In this document: positions 18,152-26,041 of the stretch, in pieces
Layout: each line of letters opens with the position of its first letter
How positions within the stretch are numbered: position 1 is the first letter of the stretch
Source: Actinospineispora eucalypti
GTDB lineage: Bacteria > Actinomycetota > Actinomycetes > Mycobacteriales > Pseudonocardiaceae
NCBI GenBank assembly: GCA_014208095.1
Contig: JACHMT010000001.1
Coordinates: 248,001 to 312,000 of the forward strand
Direction of reading: 5' to 3'
DNA: 64,000 bases
Notes under the pieces: generated by a model
The model's database searches: none
What the model was told of the DNA's origin: nothing
The model's input: the letters and a program-made list of their open reading frames with translations, nothing else
Translations under genes and position numbers: made by a program

Positions 18152-18209
18152 GGCTGAACACCTTGGCCCGGTGGGCCGCGCCCGCCAACCGACTTTCCAG
18201 CGGTGCGGT

Positions 18210-19379
18210 TCAGGCTGTGGTGAGTACCAGGGCGCTGGTGGGCACCCCGGTGCCGGCGGTGACCAGCACATTGGCCACGTCGGGCAGCTGGTTCACCGAG
18301 GTACGGCGGAGCTGGCGGACCGCCTCGGCGATTCCGTTCATACCGTGGATGTACGCCTCACCGAGCTGGCCGCCGTGCGGGTTCACCGGCAGCCGGCCAT
18401 CCAGCTCGATGCCGCCGTCCGCGATGAACCCCGGCGCCTCGCCGCGCCCGCAGAAGCCCAGCTCTTCCAGCTGGACCAGCACGAACGGGGTGAAGTGGTC
18501 GTAGAGCACGGCCACCTGCATGTCCGCCGGGGTGAGCCCGGTCTGCGCCCACAGCTGCCGGCCGACCAGGCCCATCTCGGGCAGGCCGGCCAGCGACTCG
18601 CGGTAATAGCTGGTCATGGTGAACTGGTCGGGACCGCTGCCCTGCGCGGCGCCGGCCACCAGGGCGGGCGGATGGGGCAGGTCGCGGGCGCGCGCGGCGC
18701 TGGTCACCACCACCGCGACCGCGCCGTCGCTCTCCTGACAGCAGTCCAGCAGGTGCAACGGCTCGACAATCCACCGGGAGGCCTGGTGCTCGGCCAGGGT
18801 GATCGGACGGCCGTAGAACCACGCGTTCGGGTTAGTCGCCGCGTGGCGGCGCATGGCCACGGCGACCCGGCCGAAGTCCTCGCTGGTCGCGCCGTACTCG
18901 TGCAGGTACCGCCGGGCGAACATGGCCACCGTGCCGGCCGGGGTGCTCAGCCCGACCGGGTAGTGCCAGCCGTTGTCCACACCCGCCGAAGTGGCCGCGG
19001 CGACCGCCGCCGCCTGGACCCGGCCGAACCGCGACCCGGAGCGCTCGTTGAACGCCCGATAACAAACCACCACTTCGGCCATGCCGGTGGCCACCGCCAT
19101 CGCGGCGTGCTGCACGGTCGCGCAGGCCGCGCCCCCGCCGTACGGGATGCGGCTGAAGAACCGCAGCTCGGGCACGCCCATCTCCCGGGCCACCGCGATC
19201 TCCGCGTTGGCGTCCATCGCGAAGGTCACCATGCCGTCCACGTCGGCCGGAGTCAGCCCGGCGTCATCCAGCGCGGCTCGGCAGGCCTCGCCGGCCAACT
19301 GCAGCTCGCTCCGCCCGGACTCCTTGGAGAACTCGGTGGCGCCGATCCCGGCGATCGCGGTCGCACCGGAGAAGCTCAT
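18210..19379 (-). CDS. ltp2: thiolase-like lipid-transfer protein/aldolase Ltp2
   Basis: Ltp2 works with the DUF35 part of ChsH2 as an aldolase that releases propionyl-CoA from the degraded sterol side chain. The 389-aa product is a thiolase-fold lipid-transfer protein: AIAGIGATEFSK at the start, FSRIPYGGGAACATVQHA, and NPHGGQLGEAYIHGMNG near the C terminus, where the usual thiolase His/Cys pair is altered as in this subfamily. It is the last gene of a five-gene unit and its ATG overlaps the chsH1 stop by four bases. Assignment rests on sequence plus exact gene order of the mycobacterial igr operon. Confidence 0.9.
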   Translation of the reverse strand: MSFSGATAIAGIGATEFSKESGRSELQLAGEACRAALDDAGLTPADVDGMVTFAMDANAEIAVAREMGVPELRFFSRIPYGGGAACATVQHAAMAVATGMAEVVVCYRAFNERSGSRFGRVQAAAVAAATSAGVDNGWHYPVGLSTPAGTVAMFARRYLHEYGATSEDFGRVAVAMRRHAATNPNAWFYGRPITLAEHQASRWIVEPLHLLDCCQESDGAVAVVVTSAARARDLPHPPALVAGAAQGSGPDQFTMTSYYRESLAGLPEMGLVGRQLWAQTGLTPADMQVAVLYDHFTPFVLVQLEELGFCGRGEAPGFIADGGIELDGRLPVNPHGGQLGEAYIHGMNGIAEAVRQLRRTSVNQLPDVANVLVTAGTGVPTSALVLTTA

Positions 19380-19831
19380 CGCCCCGCCTCTGGCGCCGAT
19401 GTTTCACGTGAAACATCTGTTCGAATGTCGGCCCAGTTCAGTCGAACACGCCCGGTCACATGGTCGCCCAGTCCGCACCGGCCGACCACGTCGACCACCA
19501 CCTCGGGTTCGGTCTGGGTAACCCGCCCGGACAGGGTCAGCGTGTCGCCGGCGTAGCACGGCACACCCAGCCGCACCTTGACCCCGAGCACTCGCCCCCG
19601 CGAGCCGGCCCAGTCGGTGACGCAGCGCTGCACCAGGCCGGTGGTGGTCAGGATGTTCAGGAAGATGTCCTTCGAGCCCCTGGCCACGGCGGCGTCCCGG
19701 TCGTGGTGCACGTCCTGGAAGTCCCGGGTGGCCAGCGCGGTGGACACCACGAAGGTGGGCGTCACGGACAGTCGCAGCTCGGGCAGCTCGTCACCGACGA
19801 CCGGGCCGGTCACGGCAGTCACATCGGTCAT
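19376..19831 (-). CDS. chsH1: MaoC-like hydratase subunit ChsH1
   Basis: ChsH1 pairs with ChsH2 to hydrate the C17 propenoyl-CoA side chain of sterol intermediates. This 151-aa hot-dog-fold protein has the MaoC-type TRDFQDVHHDRDAA segment, where Asp and His would be catalytic, and SKDIFLNILTTTGLVQR. Its start and stop overlap its neighbours by four bases each (ATGA), so translation is coupled. Close to its 3' end it contains a perfect parS site that encodes DVSRETS. Confidence 0.9.
   Translation of the reverse strand: MTDVTAVTGPVVGDELPELRLSVTPTFVVSTALATRDFQDVHHDRDAAVARGSKDIFLNILTTTGLVQRCVTDWAGSRGRVLGVKVRLGVPCYAGDTLTLSGRVTQTEPEVVVDVVGRCGLGDHVTGRVRLNWADIRTDVSRETSAPEAGR
19400..19415. promoter_or_regulatory. 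parS centromere site (ParB binding)
   Basis: TGTTTCACGTGAAACA is a perfect 16-bp palindrome identical to the bacterial parS consensus. It lies inside the chsH1 coding sequence. ParB spreading from parS organises origin segregation, so the site implies an origin-proximal position. Confidence 0.92.
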
Positions 19832-20730
19832 AGGGGCCGCCAGGCCGGGAGCGTCAGCTCGTCGTCCACCCGGTCGAACTCGATCCGCACCGGTAGGCCG
19901 ATCCGCACCGACGCGGGGTCCGCGCCGAACAGCTCACCCATCACCCGCACACCCTCCTCCAACTCCACCAGTGCGATCACAAACGGCGGCTCGTGCCCGG
20001 GCACCGGCGGGTGGTGGTGCACCACGAAGCTGTATACCGAGCCGCGCCCGGAGGCCACCACGTGCGAGGGGGTCGTCGCGCCGCACCGGGGGCACATCGG
20101 CCCGGGCGGGTGGCGCAGCAGGCCGCACCCACCGCACCGCCAGATCCGCAGCTCGCCGGCCCGCAGCCCGGCCCAGAAGTACTCGGTGTCCCGGTTCACC
20201 ACCGGACGGAGCACGCCGCGCGGCGCCGCCGGCGCGGGTTTGGCCGACGGTGGCCGGAACTTGAGGATGCGGAACATCATCTCGGCCACCGGCTCGGTGT
20301 CCGGGCCGGTGGCCACCGTCCACGTGCTCAGCGTGGTGACGAACCAGCCCTCGCCCAGCGCGGTGCGCTTCGGCCCGGTCACCTCGGTGAGCCGGCTGCG
20401 CACCGCGACGTGCTCGCCCGGACGCAGGTATCGGTGGTAGGTCTGCTCGCAGTCGGTGGCCACCACCGACGTGTAGCCGGCCTCGTCCAGTACCCGGGTC
20501 ATCACGGCCAGCGGGTCGTCCGGCGGGCGGCTGCCGTGCAGCCCGCGCATGGTCCACACCTGCACCATCGCCGGAGGGGCCAGGTCCGGGTAGCGCGGAT
20601 CCGCGTCGCCCAGCGCCTCGGTCCAGTTGTTGATCATCGGCACGTTCACCGGGTCGCGGGCCGGGTACGGCGCGCTGTCCCCCTGCGCGTAGAGCTTCTC
20701 GGCCGCCGCCAGGATCTGCGCGGAACTCAT
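19828..20730 (-). CDS. chsH2: ChsH2: MaoC-like hydratase / DUF35 OB-fold protein
   Basis: The 300-aa protein has an N-terminal MaoC-like half (about 1-165) and a C-terminal DUF35 half with a rubredoxin-like zinc ribbon, WRCGGCGLLRHPPGPMCPRCG, in which four Cys bind zinc, followed by the OB-fold VYSFVVHHHPPVPG. In mycobacteria the first half pairs with ChsH1 as hydratase and the second with Ltp2 as aldolase. ATG at 20730 overlaps the fadE29 stop. Gene order and domain fusion both match the igr cluster. Confidence 0.9.
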   Translation of the reverse strand: MSSAQILAAAEKLYAQGDSAPYPARDPVNVPMINNWTEALGDADPRYPDLAPPAMVQVWTMRGLHGSRPPDDPLAVMTRVLDEAGYTSVVATDCEQTYHRYLRPGEHVAVRSRLTEVTGPKRTALGEGWFVTTLSTWTVATGPDTEPVAEMMFRILKFRPPSAKPAPAAPRGVLRPVVNRDTEYFWAGLRAGELRIWRCGGCGLLRHPPGPMCPRCGATTPSHVVASGRGSVYSFVVHHHPPVPGHEPPFVIALVELEEGVRVMGELFGADPASVRIGLPVRIEFDRVDDELTLPAWRPL

Positions 20731-21896
20731 CGCGGCACCCGGGGCAGGCTCAGCCCGAAGGCGGCGATGAACTCGCGCTGGATCTCGTTGACGCCGCCGC
20801 CGAAGGTCATCACCAGGTTCCGCTTGGCCTGCACGTCCAGCCAGCGGACCAGGTCGGCGGTTTCCTCCTCGGCCGGGTCGCCGTGCCGGGCGACGATCTC
20901 CTCCAGCTCCCGGCCCAGCCACTGCAGCACCTCGGAGCCGAAAACCTTGGTGGCCGAGGCGTCCGCCACGTCCACCGCGCCGACCGCCGCCGCCACCTGC
21001 CAGTTGAGCAGCTCGTTCACCCGGCACGCCGCCCGTCCCCGGGCCAGCGCGCGCCGCACGTCGGGCAGCTCCAGCAGCGGGGTCCCGTCCGGCGCCTGGC
21101 GCGAGTCGGCCCAGGAGCGCACCCGGTCCAGCTGCGCGGCCACCCGGCCCGCCGGACCCAGCATGACCCGCTCGTGGTTCAGCTGCGTGGTGATCAGCTT
21201 CCAGCCGCGGTTCTCCTCGCCCACCAGCATCGACTCGGGCACCCGCACGTCGCTGTAGTAGGTGGCGTTCACGTGGTGCGCGCCGTCGCAGGTGATGATC
21301 GGGGTCCAGGAGTATCCGGGGTCGGTGGTGTCCACGATCAGGATGGAGATCCCCCGGTGCGCGGGCGCCGCCGGGTCGGTGCGCGCGGCCAGCCAGATGA
21401 AGTCCGCGTCGTGCCCGCCGGTGGTGAAGATCTTCTGCCCGTTCACCACGTAGCCGCCGGACGGATCGCGCACCGCCGAGGTGCGCAGCGAGGCCAGGTC
21501 GGTGCCCGCCTCCGGCTCGGTGTAGCCGATGGCGAAGTGCACCTCGCCCGAAAGGATCAACGGCAGGAACCGTTCGCGCTGCTCGGGCGTGCCGTACTCG
21601 AGCAGGGTCGGCCCGACGGTCTGCAGGGTCACCGAGGGCAGCGGGACGTCGGCGCGCGCCGCCTCGTTCACGAAGATCTGCTGTTCCACCTGGCCGAAGC
21701 CGTGCCCGCCGTGTTCCACCGGCCAGCCCACGCCCAGCCAGCCGTCCCGTCCCATCCGCCGGACCACGTCCCGGTAGACCGGGCCGTGTCGCTCGGTGAG
21801 CATCACCACCCGTTCCTCGGGGGTGATCAACCCGGCGAAGTAGGAGCGCAGCTCGCCGCGCAGCCGCCGCTGGTCGGCGGTCAACTCCAAATGCAC
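20727..21896 (-). CDS. fadE29: acyl-CoA dehydrogenase FadE29-type subunit
   Basis: This 389-aa flavoenzyme subunit shows ACAD signatures: FAIGYTEPEAGTDLASLRT, the FAD-binding GYVVNGQKIFTTG and a C-terminal FGGGVNEIQREFIA. In the sterol pathway FadE28-FadE29 form an alpha2beta2 enzyme that desaturates the three-carbon side chain CoA ester. The Glu base cannot be placed with certainty. GTG start at 21896; it is separated from fadE28 by 13 bases and overlaps chsH2 by four. Confidence 0.88.
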   Translation of the reverse strand: MHLELTADQRRLRGELRSYFAGLITPEERVVMLTERHGPVYRDVVRRMGRDGWLGVGWPVEHGGHGFGQVEQQIFVNEAARADVPLPSVTLQTVGPTLLEYGTPEQRERFLPLILSGEVHFAIGYTEPEAGTDLASLRTSAVRDPSGGYVVNGQKIFTTGGHDADFIWLAARTDPAAPAHRGISILIVDTTDPGYSWTPIITCDGAHHVNATYYSDVRVPESMLVGEENRGWKLITTQLNHERVMLGPAGRVAAQLDRVRSWADSRQAPDGTPLLELPDVRRALARGRAACRVNELLNWQVAAAVGAVDVADASATKVFGSEVLQWLGRELEEIVARHGDPAEEETADLVRWLDVQAKRNLVMTFGGGVNEIQREFIAAFGLSLPRVPR

Positions 21897-21909
21897 CCGA
21901 ACCCCCAGG

Positions 21910-23019
21910 TCACGACGCCAGTCCGGCCAGTCGGCGGTCCACCCCGCCGACGAACCGGGTGAGGTCCTTGGTCATCGCGTAGTGCCGGTGCAGCGGATAG
22001 CTCACGTCCATGCCCAGCCCGCCGTGCAGGTGCTGGCACACGTGCAGGGCCGGGAGCGCGCGTTCGGCCAGCCAGTACCCGGCGACCTCCACGTCACCCG
22101 ACTCGGCGCCGGCGTCAGAAGATGAGGAGTCCAGCTCCCAGCAGGCGGCCAGCGTGGCCAGGTGCAGCGTCCGGGATGCCAGGTAGGCGTCCGCCACCTG
22201 CTGCGCGACCGCCTGGAACGTGGCCAGCGGGCGCCCGAACTGCTCGCGTTTGCGCAGGTGGTCCGCGGTCAGCTGGAGCGCCCCGGAAAGCAGCCCGTCA
22301 CCCACCGCGCACGCGCCGACCAGTGCCGACCGGTGCAGGCCGGCCAGGACCACGCCGCTCCGGTCGTCTCCGAGCAGCGCATCCGACGGCACCCGAGCAT
22401 CGGACAGGTGCACGGTGAACTCGGCCGTCCCGGCGGAGGTCCGGGTGGCGGTCCGGGTCACCCCGGGAGTCTGGGGGTCGACCAGTAGCACCCCCGTGCC
22501 GGTCGGGTCTCCGTCGGGCGCCGAACCGGGCGCCCGCGCTCCGCCGGCGAGCGTGGCCGGCACCAGGATCCGGTGCGCCGAGCCGGCCGAACGGACGCCG
22601 ACCAGCGTCCCGGACACCACCCAGCCGCCGGAGGGGTCAGGGAGGGCGGTGGTCCGGGGCGTGGCGGGCAGGGGAGCGGACGGCTCGGTGATGGCCGCGG
22701 TCAGCGTGGCCCCCTCGGCCACCGCGCCGAGCAGCGTCCGGCGCTGCTCCTCGGTGCCGGCGCGGGCGATGGGCAGCGCACCGAGGGCCAGGGTCTCCAG
22801 CGCCGGGACCTGGACGGCCTGCCGGCCGACCTCGGTGAGCACCAGAGCGGTCTCCAGCACGCCCAGCCCGGCGCCGCCGAACCGCTCCGGGGTGGCCAGG
22901 GTGAGCAGTCCGGCCTGGCTCAACGCCCTCCAGGCAAGATATGGCTCGGTCTCCCGGGTGAGCACGTCGCGCGCCAGGTCGACGATCTCCCGCTGTGTCT
23001 CGTCCAGCGTGAAGTCCAC
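21910..23019 (-). CDS. fadE28: acyl-CoA dehydrogenase FadE28-type subunit
   Basis: The 369-aa product is the partner subunit: DFTLDETQREIVDLARDVL at the N terminus, HLRKREQFGRPLATFQAV in the helical C-terminal domain and HLHGGLGMDVSYPLHRHY. The middle beta domain is degenerate in the usual Thr/Ser FAD contacts, as in heteromeric sterol ACADs. GTG at 23019 is chosen: GGGAG is six bases upstream and the frame upstream lacks similarity. A KstR operator lies 30 bases before the start. It heads the five-gene unit. Confidence 0.86.
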   Translation of the reverse strand: MDFTLDETQREIVDLARDVLTRETEPYLAWRALSQAGLLTLATPERFGGAGLGVLETALVLTEVGRQAVQVPALETLALGALPIARAGTEEQRRTLLGAVAEGATLTAAITEPSAPLPATPRTTALPDPSGGWVVSGTLVGVRSAGSAHRILVPATLAGGARAPGSAPDGDPTGTGVLLVDPQTPGVTRTATRTSAGTAEFTVHLSDARVPSDALLGDDRSGVVLAGLHRSALVGACAVGDGLLSGALQLTADHLRKREQFGRPLATFQAVAQQVADAYLASRTLHLATLAACWELDSSSSDAGAESGDVEVAGYWLAERALPALHVCQHLHGGLGMDVSYPLHRHYAMTKDLTRFVGGVDRRLAGLAS

Positions 23020-23048
23020 CGTGCGCTCCCTCAGGTGCCGACAAAGAC

Positions 23049-23062
23049 TGAAACGTGTTCTA
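23049..23062. promoter_or_regulatory. KstR operator upstream of fadE28 operon
   Basis: TGAAACGTGTTCTA fits the mycobacterial KstR motif TnnAACnnGTTnnA exactly. It sits 30 bases upstream of the fadE28 GTG and just before the fadE34 stop-side boundary, so it would control the fadE28-to-ltp2 unit separately from fadE34. Confidence 0.85.
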
Positions 23063-23077
23063 GTATTCATACTCGGG

Positions 23078-25318
23078 TCAACGCTCGCGGGGCAACCCCA
23101 GGATCCGTTCACCGATCAGCGTGCGCAGGATCTGGGTGGTGCCGCCGGCAATGGAGTGACACCGGCTGAGCAGGAACTCGTGCACCAGCGGAGCGGTCGC
23201 GCCTTCCGACGACGCGCCGGCCGGCCCGGCCAGGTCCAGCGCGGCCTCCGCCACGTCCTGGCGGTGGGCCACGCCGACCAGCTTGCGCACCGACGACTCC
23301 GGCCCAGGGTCCCGCCCGTCCAGCCGGCGCAGCGTGCCGCGCAGCTCCAGCAGGGACACCGCGAGCCCCTGCGCGACCAGTGCGCCGACCCGTTCCTCCG
23401 GCTCCGCCGCCCAGGCGAGCAGCCGTTCCACACCCTCGCCGAGCGCCGACCCGCCGCCCATCGCCACCCGCTCGTTGGCCAGCGTGGTGCGGGCCAGCGC
23501 CCAGCCCCCGGTGGGCGAACCGACCAGGCAGTCGGACGGCACGAACACGTCGTCCAGGAACACCTCGTTGAACATCGCCTCGCCGGTGATCTCCCGCAGC
23601 GGCCGGATGTCGATGCCCGGCGAGGTCATGTCCACCAGGAAGTAGCCGATGCCCCGGTGTTTCGGCGCGTCCGGGTCGGTGCGGGCCAGGCAGATCGCCC
23701 AGTCGGCCTGCCGGGCCAGCGAGGTCCACACCTTCTGTCCGGTGAGCCGCCAGCCTCCGTCCACCCGCGCGGCGCGCGTACGCAGGGAAGCCAGGTCTGA
23801 GCCGGCCTCCGGTTCGCTGAACAGCTGGCACCAGGTCAGCTCGCCGCGCAGGGTGCGGGCGGCGAAGCGGTCGATCTGCTCGGGCGTGCCGTGGCGCAGC
23901 AGCGTGGGCACGGCCCAGCCGCCGATCACCAGGTCCGGCCGGGTGACCCCGGCGCGTCGCAGTTCGGCGTCTATCAGCAGCTGCCGGGCGGGGGAGGCGT
24001 CCTGCCCGTACGGTGCCGGCCAGTGCGGGGTGAGCAGCCCGGAGTCGGCCAGCGCCACCCGGCGTTGTGCCTCCGGCAGTTCCGCGATCGCGGCCACCGA
24101 AGCACGCACCGCCGGCCGGTCCGCCTCGGTCGCCGGGTCCAGCGCCACGCCGAGCGTGCGCCGGTCGCCGCGCCGCGCCAGCTCGGCCAGCCGCAGCCGC
24201 CATCCGGCGCCCGGCCCGAGCAGTGAGCGGGTGGCCAGGGCGCGGCGCAGGTACAGGTGGGCGTCGTGTTCCCAGGTGAACCCGATGCCGCCGAGTACCT
24301 GGATCGCGTCCTTGGCCGTCTGCACGGCCGCATCCAGCGCGAACGCGCCGCAGGCGGCGGCCGCCAGGGGCAGCTCGCCGGGGTCTTCGTCGGCGGCGCG
24401 AGCGGCGTCCCAGGCCAGCGCGCTGATCTGTTCGGCGTGGCACAGCATCTCCACGCACAGGTGCTTGACGGCTTGGAACGACCCGATCGGCCGCCCGAAC
24501 TGCTCGCGCAGCCGCGCGTGCTCCACCGCGGTCCGCAGGCACCAGCCGGCCACGCCGGACAGCTCGGCGGCGGCCAGGGTGACCGCCAGCGAGCGCACCC
24601 GCTCGCCGGTCAGCCGGGTGACAACCCGGTCGGCCGGCACCGCCACCTCGCGCAGCGTGACCACCGCCTGCGGGCGGGCCGGGTCCACCGACTCCCGGGG
24701 CGTGATCCGGACGCCGGGGGCCGAGGCGTCCAGGGTGAACCAGCGCTCGTCCCCCGAACCGTCCCGCGCGCCCAGCAGCAGCTCCGCCGTCACCTCGGGC
24801 GCCGGCGGGCGGCCGTCGCCGAGCAACGCGTGCACCTCACCGGTGACGACCAGGCCGTCCGCCGTCGCGGTGGCGGTCAGCTCCGAAGGGTCCAGGCCGA
24901 GGGAGAACGACAGGGTGCCCTCGGAGCAGGCGCCTTGTGAGTGATTTGTGTGGCTATAGCCACACAAATCACTCACGGGCTGCTCGCCGGCACCGGCGAG
25001 CAGCAACCCACCGACCACCGTGGGCAGCACCGGCCCGGGCACCAGCTCGGCGCCGCACCGCTCCAGTGCGGTGGAAGCGTCCAATACCCCGCCACCCGCC
25101 CCACCGTGAGAAGGGGGCAGTGCCAGGCCGAACACGCCGACCGAGGCCAGCCCCGACCAGCACTCGCCGGCCGCCTCCGGGTCGGCGGAACGCACGGCGG
25201 CGACCGGCCGGGTCTTCGCCGCGACCTCGCCGATGGCGGCGGCCAGCGCGCGCCGTTCCTCGGTGTCCGCCACCGGGGTAGCCGCGCCGGACGGCGCCGT
25301 CGTCTTGCCACTGCTCAT
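23078..25318 (-). CDS. fadE34: two-domain acyl-CoA dehydrogenase FadE34-type
   Basis: The 746-aa protein is a head-to-tail fusion of two ACAD domains, as in mycobacterial FadE34, which acts on the five-carbon sterol side chain CoA ester. First half: LREQFGRPIGSFQAVKHL and QVLGGIGFTWEHDAHLYLRR. Second half: WCQLFSEPEAGSDLASLRT, GQKVWTSLA, and HSIAGGTTQILRTLIGERIL. Start ATG 25318 is only 11 bases from a KstR operator with no obvious ribosome site, so the message may be leaderless. A perfect 40-bp palindrome (24937-24976) encodes residues of about 114-128 in frame. It is divergent from kstR, as in M. tuberculosis. Confidence 0.9.
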   Translation of the reverse strand: MSSGKTTAPSGAATPVADTEERRALAAAIGEVAAKTRPVAAVRSADPEAAGECWSGLASVGVFGLALPPSHGGAGGGVLDASTALERCGAELVPGPVLPTVVGGLLLAGAGEQPVSDLCGYSHTNHSQGACSEGTLSFSLGLDPSELTATATADGLVVTGEVHALLGDGRPPAPEVTAELLLGARDGSGDERWFTLDASAPGVRITPRESVDPARPQAVVTLREVAVPADRVVTRLTGERVRSLAVTLAAAELSGVAGWCLRTAVEHARLREQFGRPIGSFQAVKHLCVEMLCHAEQISALAWDAARAADEDPGELPLAAAACGAFALDAAVQTAKDAIQVLGGIGFTWEHDAHLYLRRALATRSLLGPGAGWRLRLAELARRGDRRTLGVALDPATEADRPAVRASVAAIAELPEAQRRVALADSGLLTPHWPAPYGQDASPARQLLIDAELRRAGVTRPDLVIGGWAVPTLLRHGTPEQIDRFAARTLRGELTWCQLFSEPEAGSDLASLRTRAARVDGGWRLTGQKVWTSLARQADWAICLARTDPDAPKHRGIGYFLVDMTSPGIDIRPLREITGEAMFNEVFLDDVFVPSDCLVGSPTGGWALARTTLANERVAMGGGSALGEGVERLLAWAAEPEERVGALVAQGLAVSLLELRGTLRRLDGRDPGPESSVRKLVGVAHRQDVAEAALDLAGPAGASSEGATAPLVHEFLLSRCHSIAGGTTQILRTLIGERILGLPRER
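24937..24976. repeat. perfect 40-bp palindrome inside fadE34
   Basis: Arms of 18 bases (GTGAGTGATTTGTGTGGC and its complement) flank a self-complementary TATA, giving a perfect 40-bp palindrome. It is far more AT-rich than the gene around it, does not disrupt the reading frame and adds a hydrophilic peptide (VSDLCGYSHTNHS) to the first ACAD domain. Confidence 0.95.
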
Positions 25319-25328
25319 CGTCCGAGCA

Positions 25329-25342
25329 TAGAACGTGTTCCA
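25329..25342. promoter_or_regulatory. KstR operator between fadE34 and kstR
   Basis: TAGAACGTGTTCCA matches TnnAACnnGTTnnA. It lies 11 bases from the fadE34 start and about 80 bases from the kstR start, in the divergent intergenic region, so it could repress both genes. Confidence 0.88.
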
Positions 25343-25424
25343 GTTTTCGCCCAACGACTGATACTGTCGTAGCACTTCCTATACTTTCGTCCCAATGCGG
25401 AACAGCCTGCAATAACGGAGCACG

Positions 25425-26015
25425 ATGAGCGCACTGACCGAGGAGGACCTCGGCTCCCCCGCCCAGCGGGATCGACGTAAGCGGATCCTGGACGCGACGC
25501 TCGCGCTCGCTTCCAAAGGGGGCTACGACGCGGTCCAGATGCGCGCCGTAGCCGAGCGGGCCGATGTTGCCCTCGGCACCCTCTACCGGTACTTCCCCTC
25601 CAAGGTTCACCTGCTGGTCTCCGCGTTGATCCGGGAGTTCGACCAGGTGTTGGGCCGGCTGGAGCGGATGACCATCCCGGGCGCGACGGCCACCGAGCGG
25701 GTGCTCTACGTGCTCGTCCGCAACACTCGTTCGCTGCAGCGCGATCCGCAGCTCACCGAGTCGATGACCAGGGCGTTCATGTTCGCCGACACCTCGGCGG
25801 CCGCCGAGGTGTCCCAGGTTGCCCGGCAGCTGGAGCGGATGATCACCCTCGCCATCGGGGACGCCGAGCCGACCGAGGAAGACAAGATCGTCGCGCGGGT
25901 GATCGGTGACGTGTGGCTGTCCAACCTGGTCGCCTGGGTCACCCACCGCGCCTCGGCGGACGACGTCGCGGCCCGTCTGGCGCTCACCGTCCGGCTGGTC
26001 CTGCGGGAGGACTGA
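25425..26015 (+). CDS. kstR: TetR-family sterol catabolism repressor KstR
   Basis: KstR represses sterol-degradation genes and is released by a CoA thioester of an early sterol metabolite. The 196-aa product carries the characteristic helix-turn-helix: RRKRILDATLALASKGGYDA, VQMRAVAERADVALGTLYRYF and PSKVHLLVSAL, very close to the mycobacterial protein. ADTSAAAEVSQV and the VARVIGDVWLSNL stretch in the ligand domain are also typical. ATG 25425 follows GGAG. Divergent position to fadE34 and two matching operators support the assignment. Confidence 0.93.
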   Translation: MSALTEEDLGSPAQRDRRKRILDATLALASKGGYDAVQMRAVAERADVALGTLYRYFPSKVHLLVSALIREFDQVLGRLERMTIPGATATERVLYVLVRNTRSLQRDPQLTESMTRAFMFADTSAAAEVSQVARQLERMITLAIGDAEPTEEDKIVARVIGDVWLSNLVAWVTHRASADDVAARLALTVRLVLRED

Positions 26016-26041
26016 CCCGGGCACGCTCTAATGTGATAACG

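Noticed and set aside
19416..19430. Second LexA box near parS (ATCTGTTCGAA)
   Set aside because: Only the GTTCG half is present; the left arm does not match GAAC.
24937..24976. Palindrome as a transcription terminator
   Set aside because: It lies well inside an intact coding region with ACAD motifs on both sides.
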